Origin: Paracentrotus lividus
Taxonomy: Eukaryota > Echinodermata > Echinoidea > Camarodonta > Echinidae
Length of the DNA stretch: 64,000 nucleotides
Direction: 5' to 3'
NCBI GenBank assembly: GCA_940671915.1
Contig: CALNVZ010003435.1
Span: 15,182,114 to 15,246,113, forward strand
Shown: piece by piece, positions 22,201 through 36,405 of the stretch
Layout: every line of letters starts with the position of its first letter
Numbering within the stretch: the first letter of the stretch is position 1
The notes under the pieces: model-generated
The model's database searches: none
Told to the model about the DNA's origin: nothing
What the model saw: the letters and a program-made list of their open reading frames with translations, nothing else
Position numbers and translations under genes: made by a program

Positions 22201-25200
22201 CACATATACAAATACAGAAATATTTTTGACATGTTTTCAGATTTGAAGCAGGTTTCAACGCCAAAGTGGGAAAAAATCCCTACAGAGTGAAAATAGTCAA
22301 TAGTAAGGTATTGTTTTCTAGGGGAAATTGTATGTAGATTAAGATTTTTTTTTAAATCCCAGACCCTGTTTCCATTTCACCACGAATCGTGAAATTTTCC
22401 TAAAACCACACTTTTTTTAATGACAAAAAGGTGACTTGCCAACTTTGTACACTTGTAGAGTTGACTGTTCAAATATTACCATTCGAAATGTTATCATATC
22501 AGTACAGAACACTGTCTTACATATTCAGGTATTTGATTGGTTACTTTTTTTTTCATAATTTGCATGTCACAATAAAAATATAGCGTCCTGTGAAATTGAC
22601 ATTCCAAATTTAGTATTTTCTATTAAACAAAGAAAATTATACTCTTCAATAAAAGTTGCTTAAGTACTGATTTCCCTATCAATTTATGCAGAATTTAGTA
22701 CCTAACATTGTGTATCACAGGTATGTGGATGATTTTACAATCCTAGAAAAGTTATCCATATGCCTTAATTTTTCAAAGGGGGTTTTAAAAAAAATGTATT
22801 TTGAGAAAAACGCAAATACCCAAAAATAAAAGAGTTATAGGCAAGAACATTTATTGAGTTATGCCCAGTCTATCTTTTATTTTTCAAACTAACTATTCTT
22901 AATTATTTTTTTCTCTTTTTGGGACGTCCGTAATTTACGTAAGATAGGGCATTTGGAGACCTGGCAAAAAATTCAAGGGCGGCATGGCACAGGAAAATTG
23001 TCCTACATGAACAATGATTCGTGGGTTCGAATCCCGCCCGGGCAGCCTATGATTTTTTTCATAGCTGTCTGGTTTCAAATTTATCACACAGCAGTTGCGT
23101 GTGCTTAATAACAACATGTTACCGTTGGAGACAAATGAATAAAATTATTTGTCTATTTAATACCAACGGCGTAAACTCCTTTACGTTTGAATATCATGTA
23201 TATGGGATAGTTTGAACCTTCACGCGCCAAGGGCACTCCGGTGGTCTAGCGGTAATGACAGTGGTCTAGCAATCCACAGGTCGTGGGTTCGAATCCGCCC
23301 GGGCAGCCTATGATTTTTTTCATAGCTGTCTGGTTTCAAATTTAATACACAGCAGTTGCGTGTGCTTATACCAACATGGTTACCGTTGGAGACAAATGAA
23401 TAAAATTATTTGTCTATGAACAATGAATTCAAAATAAATTTAAAACAATTTACCAAGAAACTGAACGTATCTCTTCTTTCAATCTGCCTTTCATTCAAGG
23501 TGTGAGCCGATTCCAGCCTGCTCATACAGTGAAGTACAAAGGCAGGGGGTCTGTTGTGGAGTATATCAGGTACCTCCTTGCTGTATGACCTGCCACAGGC
23601 TGAGCTGGCCTTGATGTTTGCCATAATGTATCTGGTTGAAATAAGAAAAACATACATATTATTATGACTGTACAAAAATGCAGCTTTGCACATTTCTAAA
23701 GATTGTGTAATGTTTTTTACTTGCCAATCTGAGATAATTTTGTTCTTACAAATGAATATGTAACAATTCTAAACAAGTAAAGCCCTTTCCATCATAATTA
23801 ATTCATATAAATAACAGCACAGCATATTGCTATTAAAAATTGTTTAGCAGGAGATGAATTTTAAAGAAAAAAAAAATTACTAAAGACAAAAACTAGAACA
23901 CTACCCAAAATCTCAAATGTCAGCCCAGCAACCATTTAAAAGACTGTGGGATAAATACATGCCAAAACCTTTTTCATATAGGACCTCATTATAAGATTTG
24001 TGTTGATGCAACTTTTTAGCACTTACTTTCTCCTTTGTTCAGGCAGGTACTCTGCAATCAAGGCAGACGTCATGCCTGACAGGGAAAGTCCTTTCCTGTC
24101 TTCCAGGAACTGGTGCTTGAAGACCTTGTTCTGGGACTCAAGGCCGTTGTTGTCGTGGGATACCAATTCCTGAAGCTTGACTCGGTATGCCCAAGCCCAA
24201 CGCTAAATAATGGAAAGAAATATAAAGTGACTGGACATTTATTTTCAAAACATTATGTACTAATGAAATACTTAGACAAATGTAATGTAATGCAGCTATT
24301 TGAGACCCCTAAGTGACCAAATGATACCAGTCTAGGAGTTTCCTAGATGTGAGAATTTGTTGGATTAACCCTATTCTGACTGGGCTCTTCAAGAGAAGAT
24401 TTTGACTGGGGGGGGGGGGGGTCAATTTTACCCCCCCCCCCCCTCCGAGATCTCGGCCGCAGATGGTCCAATCACCGCGAAATTTTTCACGAACGTTGCT
24501 GCACATGTAAAGGGTACCACTGATATGTGTTTTGCGAAAAAAAATTCACGTATTTAATTTATGCTAATTTATGCAGACTCACATATGCAAATTAGATACT
24601 TTTTTATTGAAATCTTTAATATTTCATTAATAAACACAGTTATGAAGCTCAAATTTTTCTAAAAGTTGCTGAGTAGCAAAGTCAACAATATTGAATTGAA
24701 AAATTCAGAAATTTCAAATTAATTCCTATGTATTCTATTGTTTTGTGAATTTCTTATGTATTCTATTGATTTTATTTTTTATGAAAAAATGAGCAAAGAA
24801 AATGGGGTACCATCGGGATTCGAACCAGAGACCTCCTGGATACTAGTCAGGCGCTCTAACCTACTGAGCTATAGTAAGCCCCGGTAGGGGTTGTCCCTAA
24901 TACCCGTTAACTTCTGACCGCTCGAGCATTGAAGAGTTAACGGGTATTAGGGACAACCCCTACCGGGGCTTACTATAGCTCAGTAGGTTAGAGCGCCTGA
25001 CTAGTATCCAGGAGGTCTCTGGTTCGAATCCCGATGGTACCCCATTTTCTTTGCTCATTTTTTCATATTATATATTTCTGGTCAGTTTCCCAAATTATTC
25101 AAGATTTTATTTTTTATGTATTTCTTTGTTTTTGTAATTCTTATGCTTGAGAAATGTGTCTTTATCAATATAAAGACAAATTGAATCAATCAAAAGGCTC

Positions 25201-28200
25201 AGAAGTCACAATTATATAACACTGATAACGATTTAGGAAAAAGCAGTATTTTGTACACAAACGCATGCAAAATGATGTTTTTCGTTCAATTTTGGCCTGA
25301 CATGCGATTGCATAATGTTGCGTAACGCGACAAAGGAGTGTCCGATTTTTTCAAACTTAGTGTCGAAAGTTGCAGGACACTTGAAAAAAAGTCAGAGCAC
25401 TGGGGCGTGATTTGCAGCGGTTGCGCAGCAGTTGCAGATTTTGTACAGGGGGGTCAAAACCCCCCCCCCCCCAGTCAGAATAGGGTTAATGGATTGACAT
25501 AAAATCATAATATTTCGAACAAAATGAAAAAATGTATTTGTTAGCTTGGTCTAAACAGTTATTGTTTGTTTCTAAATAAATATCCAACAGACCATAATTG
25601 AATTGTCAGAAGTTTCAAGACAAATAACTCCTGATGATGTATCAAGGACCATGTTAGTCCTACATGTATGACACTTTTAAACAAGATGAATCCTCGACTG
25701 CGCGCAGTCAAAATATGCCTCCGCCATTGCCAGTTCAGGAAAATATTGCCCATTCATCTAATTTTTTTTTTTTTTTACCTTGACCTTTGACCTTGTGACC
25801 CCAAACCTGATCAGACCATATTCTTCTGGTGATAGACACTACCCTTAAATTTGAAGTTTATATCTTAATTGGCTCCTGAGATATCACAATAACAAACTCA
25901 ATACATGGAATATCATCTTGACCTCTGTGACCCTTGACCTTTGACCTATATAATCCAAAATCTAATCAGATCATCTTCCCTTGGTGATACGTACTATCCC
26001 CAAGTTTGAAGTTGACATCTCAAGTGGTTCTTGAGATATCGCGATAATGAGCAAGCAGGACGTACAGACGGACGGACACACAACCCGAAAACATGATGCC
26101 TCCGGCACCACCTTCGGTGGCGGAGGCATAAAAATTGTGGTAAACTTGAACACCCCCTTCAAATATTGGTTGACAGAGGTCCAACCTATACAAAACTTTT
26201 CATTGGCATTCAGACTGTTGCACAGTGCTTTGTTTGTGATTGACCTACAAGCAAACTCGACTGTACAATTGATGGTATTGTAGCTAGTCCCATATTTACA
26301 ACAAAAAAAAACAAAAAAAATAGACAATCTCATCAGCTCATTGCCAGCCCCCTAGGCATACATGTTACATTTGAAGATATGGCAAAACATTTGTAAATTT
26401 GGTGAGAATAAAAACCAAAACTTATACACAAACAAACTTGAACATACCTTTGGCCTACAGGAAATATAAATGATACATATTTTTGGGAATAATCAAAGAG
26501 CCAATCTACATACCTGGCAATGAGGAAGCCATGTGTAGGTCATCCACCTTCTGAACCGTGAATTTTCCTTCCATATCTTAGACCGTTTAAGTTGGTCCAC
26601 AGCTGCATGATAGTCCTCCTCAGTTGTGACCATCGCACAGTGGCGCAGCATGGCAAGTACTGCATCTTTTGACGATCTCACGCCATTCTCAGTTTTGGCC
26701 ACCCACCGAAGCCAACTCTGCTCTCGGTGGAAATCACAAAGCAGTGATCGGCACTCTGAAAAATTACATGACAAACACATGGCATTGATATGATTTTAAG
26801 TTATACATGAAATTTACTATTAATAGGCAACATAAATCAATTCCTACAAAATACAGATTATTAAAACACAAATTTGACTTTTGAATGTTTCAATGTATGT
26901 TTTCCACCTTAAAATATGTGTCAAGTCACTTCCTCGTCATTTAACCCGATTTTAACTTTTTAAATAAAGTATTCATGGTAGGGATTTAGGGGGTCAATAT
27001 TCTTTCCCCCTTCACCTTCAGATCCTAGATGTTAAATTTCCAACTGACACAATACGTCTTAAATTGACTAGTTTTCGACTTCTTCTTCTCTTTGAGTCCT
27101 TTCGCCTTTTCCTCTGTTCGATTTGTAATTATACCTGATTACATTTTAATGATCATACCCGGTAGTATACATTCTATATATATTGATTCTAAGGGGAATA
27201 CGATCCGAATTTTAAACAACTGGGCTGGTTAATTCTCATAAGCAAATGGCGGTTCATCTGAGGGGTGCGCATAGCAGCAAATCTCTAAGGCAAGAATTGT
27301 GCTGGGATTTATATTACATACAAGACTCTAACCACATTTCTGGCAACTCAAGAAAAAAACCTGCATCACTTTATTTGAAGTGGTTTAATGGATACAACAA
27401 TGTAAAACAATAGACAGGTGTAAATTGGCTAATGGAGCAAAGTTTTATCTCATTTTAGGAAGTGTTCCTACGAAAACTAACTTAAAAAGGTCTAAGGACT
27501 AAGGTGTAAAGAAGTAGTACATTCATTTGAAAACGTATAGGACCACCTATAATTTTAGCACTTTTCTCATCTTTATCTGACGTTGAGTGTCAAGATTTTA
27601 GAAATGAAAAAAAAAATCATTTTAGAAATACCTGGAAACACTTCTTCTATCGCCTTGATTTCCCTCTCACAGAAATCAGTTAGAAAACAGGAAGGATTCC
27701 ATGGGAGGTTGGCTTCCTCCATCCACTGCTTCACAGTGGTCAAACCCCGAGTTATAGCTGCTGTTGTTTCAGCCTGGACGATGAACTCGGCTACAACAGA
27801 ATAACCGACATTGGTTTTCACTGCCAGAAAAAACAAAGGCAAGGCGTACTTTGTTGTTTTATACGTGGCATCGAGGAAAGTCATTGCATTTCCATACCTG
27901 AAAAACATAATTAATGCAAGAAAGGGGAAATGTAGAAAAGCTGCTATGTTGTCATGTTACCCATGTGATATTTAACATTATCATTTAACTGAAGTACTAA
28001 ACATTAACTAGGTGTACCTATTAACATTATTCATGTCAATTCTTTCACCATCTCTATGTAAAGTTGAACAGCTCAAGGGGAATTATCCCCTCAGATATAA
28101 TTTGGATTCAGTGAATGGAGAATAACCCCCCCCCCCCCATCCTTTTAGGGTTAAGATAAAATGTTGGGTTATCAGAAATTACAAACAACAACAGCACAAT

Positions 28201-31200
28201 ATTTGTATGTTCTATGGTTTCTATCAGACAAGAAGATAAGTAAGAAAAATTAAGAAAGAATAAATATATTGTAAGACTAATTTAAAGACGGAGGTCGTTT
28301 ACCTATGAAGCAGGTGTCTTTGGAAGGATGTTTGATGGCAGAAGAAGAATTCATTATTGCCATCAGGCACAACTTCAGCATCTTCTGTCACGGTGTATGA
28401 AGAGCGAGATTTTACTTTGTCACCTAGACTCAGGAAGAACCTGTCTTCTGATGCCTCCTTCCTCCAGTTTGAAATCTGGGACTCCAAATTTGGAATGTCC
28501 AACTTGGCATATCTATTTCAGAAAAGGTAACATAATTGTCACATTAACATGAATGAGTTTTTATGCAAAAGAAAATTTTTGCATCAGGTCCAGTTTGAAA
28601 AAACACAAAAAACAAAAAGGAAGCAGTTTCATCAGGAAATGTTAGTGAGGTTTCATCTCCTTACTTCCTTGAAAAAAATATCACTGTTATTACATCACTT
28701 CCAAGTATTCGCAATAAAACAACACAAACTGTTTATTGTTATACAGGTAAAAAAAAAAAGGGGGTGTAAAAAAGTGTGCATTAAGTTGTAAATTTACACT
28801 CTATGACAGTTACGTGTGGGGTGTCATTTTGAAGCAAAATTTTAAATTCAACTGCATACAGTGAAATGTAAATAAAAAAATACACCAGTTACATATCCAT
28901 GTTTTCAGTTTAAACCAAAGATGTGTAGATTGCAGTCACCATAAGCAAATATCTAAAGATCAAAGGTAAATTTTTATAAAATGAGTAAAATAAAAATACA
29001 AAAGTTTGCTCAAAATCTTTTATCCTGTATGTTTTGTTTTAGTTCAATGCTGATATTTTCGAGATTAGATCTGCATTATTATCATTTTAACTCAAATCAA
29101 TTTGTGATTTGTTTATGGGCATCAACTGGAACAAAATAAAACATATCTTTCCTTCATGTACATCTCCTGAAGCAAAGTTTCAATTGTCACAGTAAAATGT
29201 AATAATAATAATAATAGTTACATTTATATAGCGCTTAATACATGTATCCACCTTGGTGTTTCTAAGCGCTTATAGTGTTAACTAATTATTACCCGGCTTA
29301 GCTAGGCTATACCCCTAAAGGTGCTCACAGCATTCAAGGAAATTCTTCCTACCGGTACCCATTCACCTCACTTGGGTCGAGTACGGCAAATTTGCAGATT
29401 GACACCTTGCCGAAGGGTGCTAGTGGAATGGACGGGATTCGAACCGCGAACCTTGTGATCGTAAGTCCGCTGACTTATCCACTCGACCACGCCACTTCTA
29501 CAAATGTAGATGAACCATGGTTTCATTTTATTCTTGGGACACAGTAAATTATTATGAATAATAGTATGCAACATTTATAATGCACTTCATGCAGTTTTTT
29601 CAGGTCCAGCTTGAGCAAAGCTATGGTGATACAGTGCTAATAAAGCATTCAATGAATTTCCCCCTACAAGGTCCCCATTCAACTGGATAGGGAGTAGCAA
29701 ATGTACATTAATGTCTTGTTGAAGGACTTAACGGCTGTTGTGAATACTAAACTCAGACTTTGTTGTTAAAATCAGCATATTTATACACTTCAATAATGGG
29801 CCATTGGGGTACAAAGGTAAGAGCAAAAATGTTGAATTGCAACTTTTCATATATATCAAGATTTATTTATACATATAATGTGCTTCAAAACGAATGACCC
29901 AATATAAATTTAAAGAATAATAAAATAAAGAAAACATAACATTAGCGAGTATATGTTTCATAGGAAAACGGACAATCAAATGGACTCAATAAGCAAGTTG
30001 TTCATGTCTATCTACGGCATAATTACATTCAAAATTACACAATTACCTCAAAGTATATAAAACCTCACTTGATGTTGCTTCTTTAGCTGAAGAAGGGGTG
30101 TGTTCACCATGAAACATGTTTTCTTCATAATATCATTCTTTAAACATATAATGTGCTTTATCATTGCAGGAGCTGGCACGTGGTGAAATGAAATACAAGA
30201 GGACTAACAACTTTCCCAAAAACCTATTTATCTTCACACAAAAAAGATTTCTCACATCTGCATCTGCATTCAATGTAAAAAAAAAAAAATCAAAAAAACT
30301 TTCTTCTACTTCTGTGATTTAGTTTACCTTTTCATTTGTTCTTGTTTCATTCAATATTTTTGTGCGCCATTTTAGAAAATACAAATGGTCTGAAATAGTG
30401 CAAAAAAAAAGGCAGACTAGATATTTTTTCATAGAGGTTAATACAATTGCAATTTGCTTTGAATTTAACCCTATTCTGACCGGGCTTTTCAAGAGGAGAT
30501 TTTGACTGGGGGGGGGGGGTCAATTTGACCCCCCTGAGATCTCGGCCGCGGATGGTCCGATCGCCGCGAAATTTTGCACGAACGTCGCTGCACATGTAAA
30601 GGGTATCGCTGATATGTTTTTTCGGAAAAAAATTTCACGTATTTAATTCATGCTAATTTATGCATACTCACGTATAGATGCTTTTTTATTAAAATCGTTA
30701 ATATTTCATTAATAAACATAGTTATGAAGCTCAACTTTTTCTAAAAGTTGCTGAGTAGCAAAGTCAACAATATTAAATTGAAAAATTTAGAAATTTCAAA
30801 TTAATTCTTATGTATTCTATTGTTTTGTGAATTTCTTATGTATTCTATTGTTTTTATTTCTTATGTATTTCTTTGTTTTCGAAATTTTTATGCTTGAAAA
30901 ATGCTATTTTATCAATATCAAAGACAAATTTAATCAATCAAAGGCTCAGAAGGCTCAATTATTAGTGTTATAAAGCAATTTAGGAAAAAGCAGTATTTTG
31001 TACACAAACGCATGCAAAATGACGGTTTTGGTTCAATTTTGGCCTGACATGCGATTACATAATGTTGCGTAACGCGTCAACGGAGAGTCTGATTTTTTCA
31101 AACTTGGTGTCAAAAGTTGCGGGACACTTGAAAGAAAAAAGTCATAGAGAGCCGGGTCGCGATTTGCAGCGGTTGCACGGCAGTTACAAATTTTGTACAG

Positions 31201-34200
31201 GGGGGGTCAAATTGACCCCCCCCCCACCCCGTCAGAATAGGGTTAAAGGAGATCTAGTGTAGTGGCAAAGGTGAACCATGGGCCAAGAAAATAATTGTGA
31301 GCTTTCAAATTATTTTCGAGGTATTTTATAGGAAGAATTATATTGTAGGAAGATCCACTGAAAAGGATTGCTCTTCAGAGGCCCTCATAATGATAATATG
31401 ACCAAAAAAGCTGAAATGTGCGGGTCCCGCACATGTGAGCACATGGCCATGTAGTCTCATACATGCATTTTTTAGTGCAGTGCATGTTACTCTTAGAAGA
31501 ATTTGGTAAATTTCTCATCATTTTCTACATTCCAAAACCTCGCACCATTAAATAACTCTTAGGTGCATTTTTATCAACCTTTCCAATCACTTTGAGAGAG
31601 TTTCTTTCATGATTCAATCTCATGACTACAACACTAGATTAGCTTTAATGATCATTTGGAGAAGTTTTTAACAAGCTTTCTATAGCACTCCACTTACTTT
31701 TCTAAATTACAGTCAAACATTATTCATGCACTTAAAAAGGGTGCAAGAAATAGTTTGGATTTTAAAATTGTGCAAAGTATGAAAAGGGTATCTGACCACA
31801 TGGGATAAGTGTGTACTGTCTAATGCTCAAAGATCATTCACAGAAGCTTTTATAAATGGCTAAATACTAATGTTTCAATACAGTAAAGGATTTTACAGGT
31901 GATTAAAAAAAATAACTTAGAAATAAAGAAGTTATTTCCTCTCACAGATATATACAGTATCACTGACAAAGACACACAGGAAGAATCAAAAGAAAACAGG
32001 AAAAGGGGAACAGTTAAAGAAAGTGAGCAAGTTTATAAAGAGAAATGTGACCAGACAGCTTTTTGCTACAAGATGGGTACATAAAAATTATATTATCCAT
32101 CTGTTAAAAAAAGAAAAATGTGTCTAGTAAAAGATACCATGTGATATATCATTAGTGTGTAAAAGAATAAATTATAAATGTTGAGTGTCATTTTAATGAA
32201 GATAAATGTAAATTCTCTTTTAGTGGGTTTAAAAAGCTTCTAGCTTCTATCAGCATCCATAAATAAAAAAATCATTTATTTTGCATTTCAGCAATTATAT
32301 TAAATAAAATAATATGGAGATGTATTTCATAGTAATCCAAATGAGAACAAACCAACACATTTCATCAAGAGGAGGGTGGGGATAAATTATACATGACTTG
32401 AATCCGAAACAGAGTTACTTCACTTCCAGGCTAATAACTTAAATTATAAAGAAATAAATCACTAGAGGTACATAGGAGGTACATAGGAGATATAGATTTG
32501 TGGAAAAGAAAGAAAATGCTTAATATAAATATAATGAATTAATCAAATGCAAATTTCTAAATTGATATAAAAATAATGTATGCTGAATATATGTCAAAAT
32601 GAATAAAAACATCAATATTTGTGTGACTATATTTACTTGCAAGGTAATGAAGGCAACATATATTTCTAAAGCATTTTACAAGTGCAATGACAGTATTAAT
32701 CAACCCACAACCAGAAGCACAGCAAAGCAAAGAAGCATTTTTTTAAATTGAAGGGCACATGCAGCATGCCCAGCTACTTACTGACTGCTGAACCATCACA
32801 ATCCTGTTGAAAAATAAATAATATCATGACTCTTAATATGTGCATTCATTAAAAGTTCTAAACATTTTCTGTACTGTATATATGCATGTGGATCAATATG
32901 TTTAAGGGAATGAACATGTAGTCATCATTACCATTATCATTTTCATTATTAATGTTATCCCCTATGCAATAAATTAAACTTTCTGTACATTTATTTGTCG
33001 GTATCATATGTTTTTATACATTTTGGGTCATTTGCATGGTGTGAGCAAAGGTGAATGTTTCTTTGGGGCAGCATGTGATATATCTTGGTATATTTGTTGT
33101 GAAACAATGCGTGGAATACAACTTAAACTTACAACTCAAATCATTTGAGATTTGCTAGGGACAAAGTTCAAAGCTTATAGGGTTATGAAACACATTAAAT
33201 AATTTCATTCTCTCAATATCTCAAGAACATGTGAACAATTTTTGGCCTATTTTGGATTACATATCAGGTTACAGGGTTACACATAGGTTCATTAACAGTG
33301 AAGCAGAGACATAATAAAAATGGAAGGGGCATGAATATAAAAGGTCATAGGCATCAAAAAGATTGTAAACTTCATTCAACTTAAAAAAAAAAGTGAAGAA
33401 ATTTCACTGAGCTTTTCTGGAAATGGTCTCTACCATAAAAACAAGTTTTTTACTGGTTGCACATATTAATTGATTTATGTATGTAAATTTGTACATTTGC
33501 ATTAATATTTCACAAATGAATATCATATTCTTGTTCTGTCACACAATCCTTGTAAAATGTTTTTTAAATGTTTCTCAACATGTGTGGAGTTGAGGGTGTG
33601 TGGGGAGGAAGACTTGTGGGTCATGATTATTTGGTTAAAGGGGAAGTTCACCCTGGAATTTCACTGGTTTTAAGAAATGCAGAAAAATAAAAGAAAAATG
33701 TTAGTGAAGGTTTGAAGGAAATCGACCAAAAAATAGAAAAGTTATAAATATTTGAATTTTTGGTTCTGTGACGTCACATGCGAGCAGCTCTCCTATGTGT
33801 TATGTAATGTATATTCCATATAGTGTCATTTTTTCAGAAGAATGTTAATTATTTCACCTTTGCGGTCGATATATCATCGAACTTATGTTCATATACATCC
33901 CCCTATCAAATTGACCCATTCCTTTATCAAGAACCATGAAAAAAGACAAATTTATGGAATTTACATACACAACACATGGGAGAGCTGCTCGCATGTGACG
34001 TCACAGAATCAAAACTTAAAATATTCATAACTTCGCTATTTTTTGTTCGATTTTCTTCAAACTTTTACTCATATTTTTCTTTTATTTTTTGGCAATTTTT
34101 AAAACCAGTAAAATTCCGGGGTGAACTTCCCCTCTAACCTTTTCAAAACCCTGGCAGCCCCCTCGTCTAGGCCTCTTGGAATTTTGACCTGGGCAGGTAA

Positions 34201-36352
34201 TTTCCCACGCTTTTTCTGATTCTCATTATTCTTGCTATAATTATTGTATTAGCTTCCTCTTCTTCTTATGTAAAATGCTGATAACAAATAAATAAATTTA
34301 AAAAATAAAGATATAGATGAATAAATGAAGTGGAAAGACAAAAGCAAATCTAAAGAACAAAAAGTTATAATGATTTGAATTTGGCTATCCTGGCAGGAGT
34401 GCTAAATGTAATTGGGTATTGTTTTGTTATGTACACAGTAATATATCTTTGATAATTACAATCATTTGTATTTATTGATAAAAGAAACAAACATTTATTG
34501 TGATGAAGTGCTAATACAAAATGAAATAAAACAATACAGTGCACATTAGAATTCTTTGATTACCTGGTAGCTGTTATCACTATAAATCTCAGAACAATAT
34601 ATACATGTATGGTCAAGTGATCCCACTGTGCTCCCATTGTTCTGGGCTTTATAGTGATAACAGGTAACCAAAGAATTCTGACTTGCACTGTACACGTATA
34701 TTCAACTGACAATCTAAAATGTTGTCCATGAATGATAATGAGTAAATAATATAATTACCTAAGTTTCATTTTGGCAGCATACATCCGGGTTCCGAGGACT
34801 TCGTCTGATGGATAAAATGCTGTGTCGGTGGGTGATGGTTTGAGGTCTGGGCACAATATTGTCTCCACGTATATCCTTAGGTGACGCTTCATTTCTCTGA
34901 TGTTTGATACACCTTGTCCTACGAGTTCTGTGAGCTTGCTCGATACGCGGCTATCGATCGGCTTAACAAATCCTGTCAACTGTTAATAACAAACAACAAA
35001 ATAAATAAATAATAATGATGATAATAAGCAATAGTAAAAAACTAAATAAAAAAGGAACAAAAAGTATCTCGAAAGGATATAAAAAAAAACAAGATGAATC
35101 CTCAACCCCCCGCAGTCGAAATATGCCTCCGCCATTGCCAGATCAGAAAAATAGCGCACATTCATCTATTCTATTTCTAACCTTGACCTTTGACCTTGTC
35201 ACCCTAAACCTGGTCAGACCATATTCCTCTAATGATAGATACTACCCTTAATTTGAAGTATATATCTTTATTGGCTCCTAAGATATAGCTATAACAAACT
35301 CATTACTTATAATTTCCACAATTTGACCTCTGTGACATTGACCTTTGACCTACATGCCCCAAAATCTAATCAGATCATCTTTCCTTGGTGATACATACTA
35401 TCCTTAAGTTTGAAGTTGATATCTCAAGTGGTTCATGAGATATCACGATAACGAGCAAGCGGGGCGTATGGACGGACAGACGGACAACCCAAAAACATGA
35501 TGCCTTCGGTGGCGGAGGCATAAAAACCTGATTTCAGAATCAATAAAACATTTTTTTTGCAATCTTATTTAACCGATTAATTAAGCATATTAGGCATTAC
35601 TGCATAAATATTGCAGGAGTTTTGACATTTGATATATATCATTATAAGCCAAACAGCATTAAAATCCCACAATAATCATTCCTAGTTTACATGCCAATAT
35701 GGACAGGGGAAGCTGAATTAGTCTATTAAAAAAATTGCTTTGAATATTGTACAATGCACTATTACCTTCCCCACCTCATGACCACTGTGGTCATTGACAT
35801 CGGGTAGGCTAATATAGATCCGCTTCTCCGTATTGAGCTCTTCTCCTTTAGCCAATGCTGCCCTTAATTGAGAGCTGATGTGACTCTTCTTCCAATGTGT
35901 CGCATCTAGACTGACCTATGTAAAAACAAACAATCACAAAAAATTCTCATGAATATATGACCCAAAGTGGTTTAAAAACAGGATTGCTACTTACCTGCCA
36001 ACCTAAAAATTTTGACACTGAAAAATCTTAAAAATTATTATTACAGTTATTTAAACTCCAAATTTGGGAAGAAAAAAATGGTTTACTCGAGTTTTGAAAA
36101 TGCTAAAGTTTTCTTTTAGTCCATTTTTATAACCCCTTCATTTACCATACTTGGCACCTTAAATCACATACACTGATCCCTTGACAATCTCTTTTCTATT
36201 TTTTTTCTTTCATGAAATGAAATGAAATTGATTTAAATTTTTTTCTCCAAGAAGGTCAATCCATTATTACAGTGACAGGTGGTTAAATCAGGAATTAATC
36301 TTCATGAATATTGAGAAAAAAAATATATATATATAAATAAATATATATATAT

Positions 36353-36405
<53 letters not shown>

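Larger units (their letters stand above)
24784..25102. mobile_element. Inverted tRNA-dimer insertion with 16-bp target duplication
   Basis: A 319-bp insertion in the piggyBac-like copy, flanked by identical 16-bp direct repeats (24768-24783 and 25103-25118, GATTTTATTTTTTATG); the sister copy at 30465 lacks it. It contains two tRNA-like units head to head. The 133-bp arms 24780-24912 and 24935-25067 are perfect reverse complements around a 22-bp spacer. Long A/T-rich target duplication suggests LINE-style retroposition, although a perfect palindrome is unusual for that route. Confidence 0.85.
24365..25489. mobile_element. piggyBac-type non-autonomous element, copy 1 (interrupted)
   Basis: Bounded by TTAA on both sides with inverted ends TTAACCCTATTCTGACTGGG and CCAGTCAGAATAGGGTTAA. 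TTAA target sites with CCCT-type ends are the hallmark of piggyBac transposons. Long G and C runs lie just inside each end. It is interrupted at 24784-25102 by a tRNA palindrome. No transposase is encoded. Homologous to 30465-31246. Confidence 0.85.

Noticed and set aside
24804..25043. Two functional tRNA-Thr genes
   Set aside because: The internal boxes are good but the acceptor stems do not pair well and the copies are part of an inserted palindrome; annotated as tRNA-like only.
32782..32803. 22-bp candidate exon with AG acceptor and GTAAGT donor (RIVMVQQS) in the transposase gene
   Set aside because: Including it shifts the frame; exon 5 joins exon 6 directly with a proper Arg codon (AG|A) and continuous family-like text.
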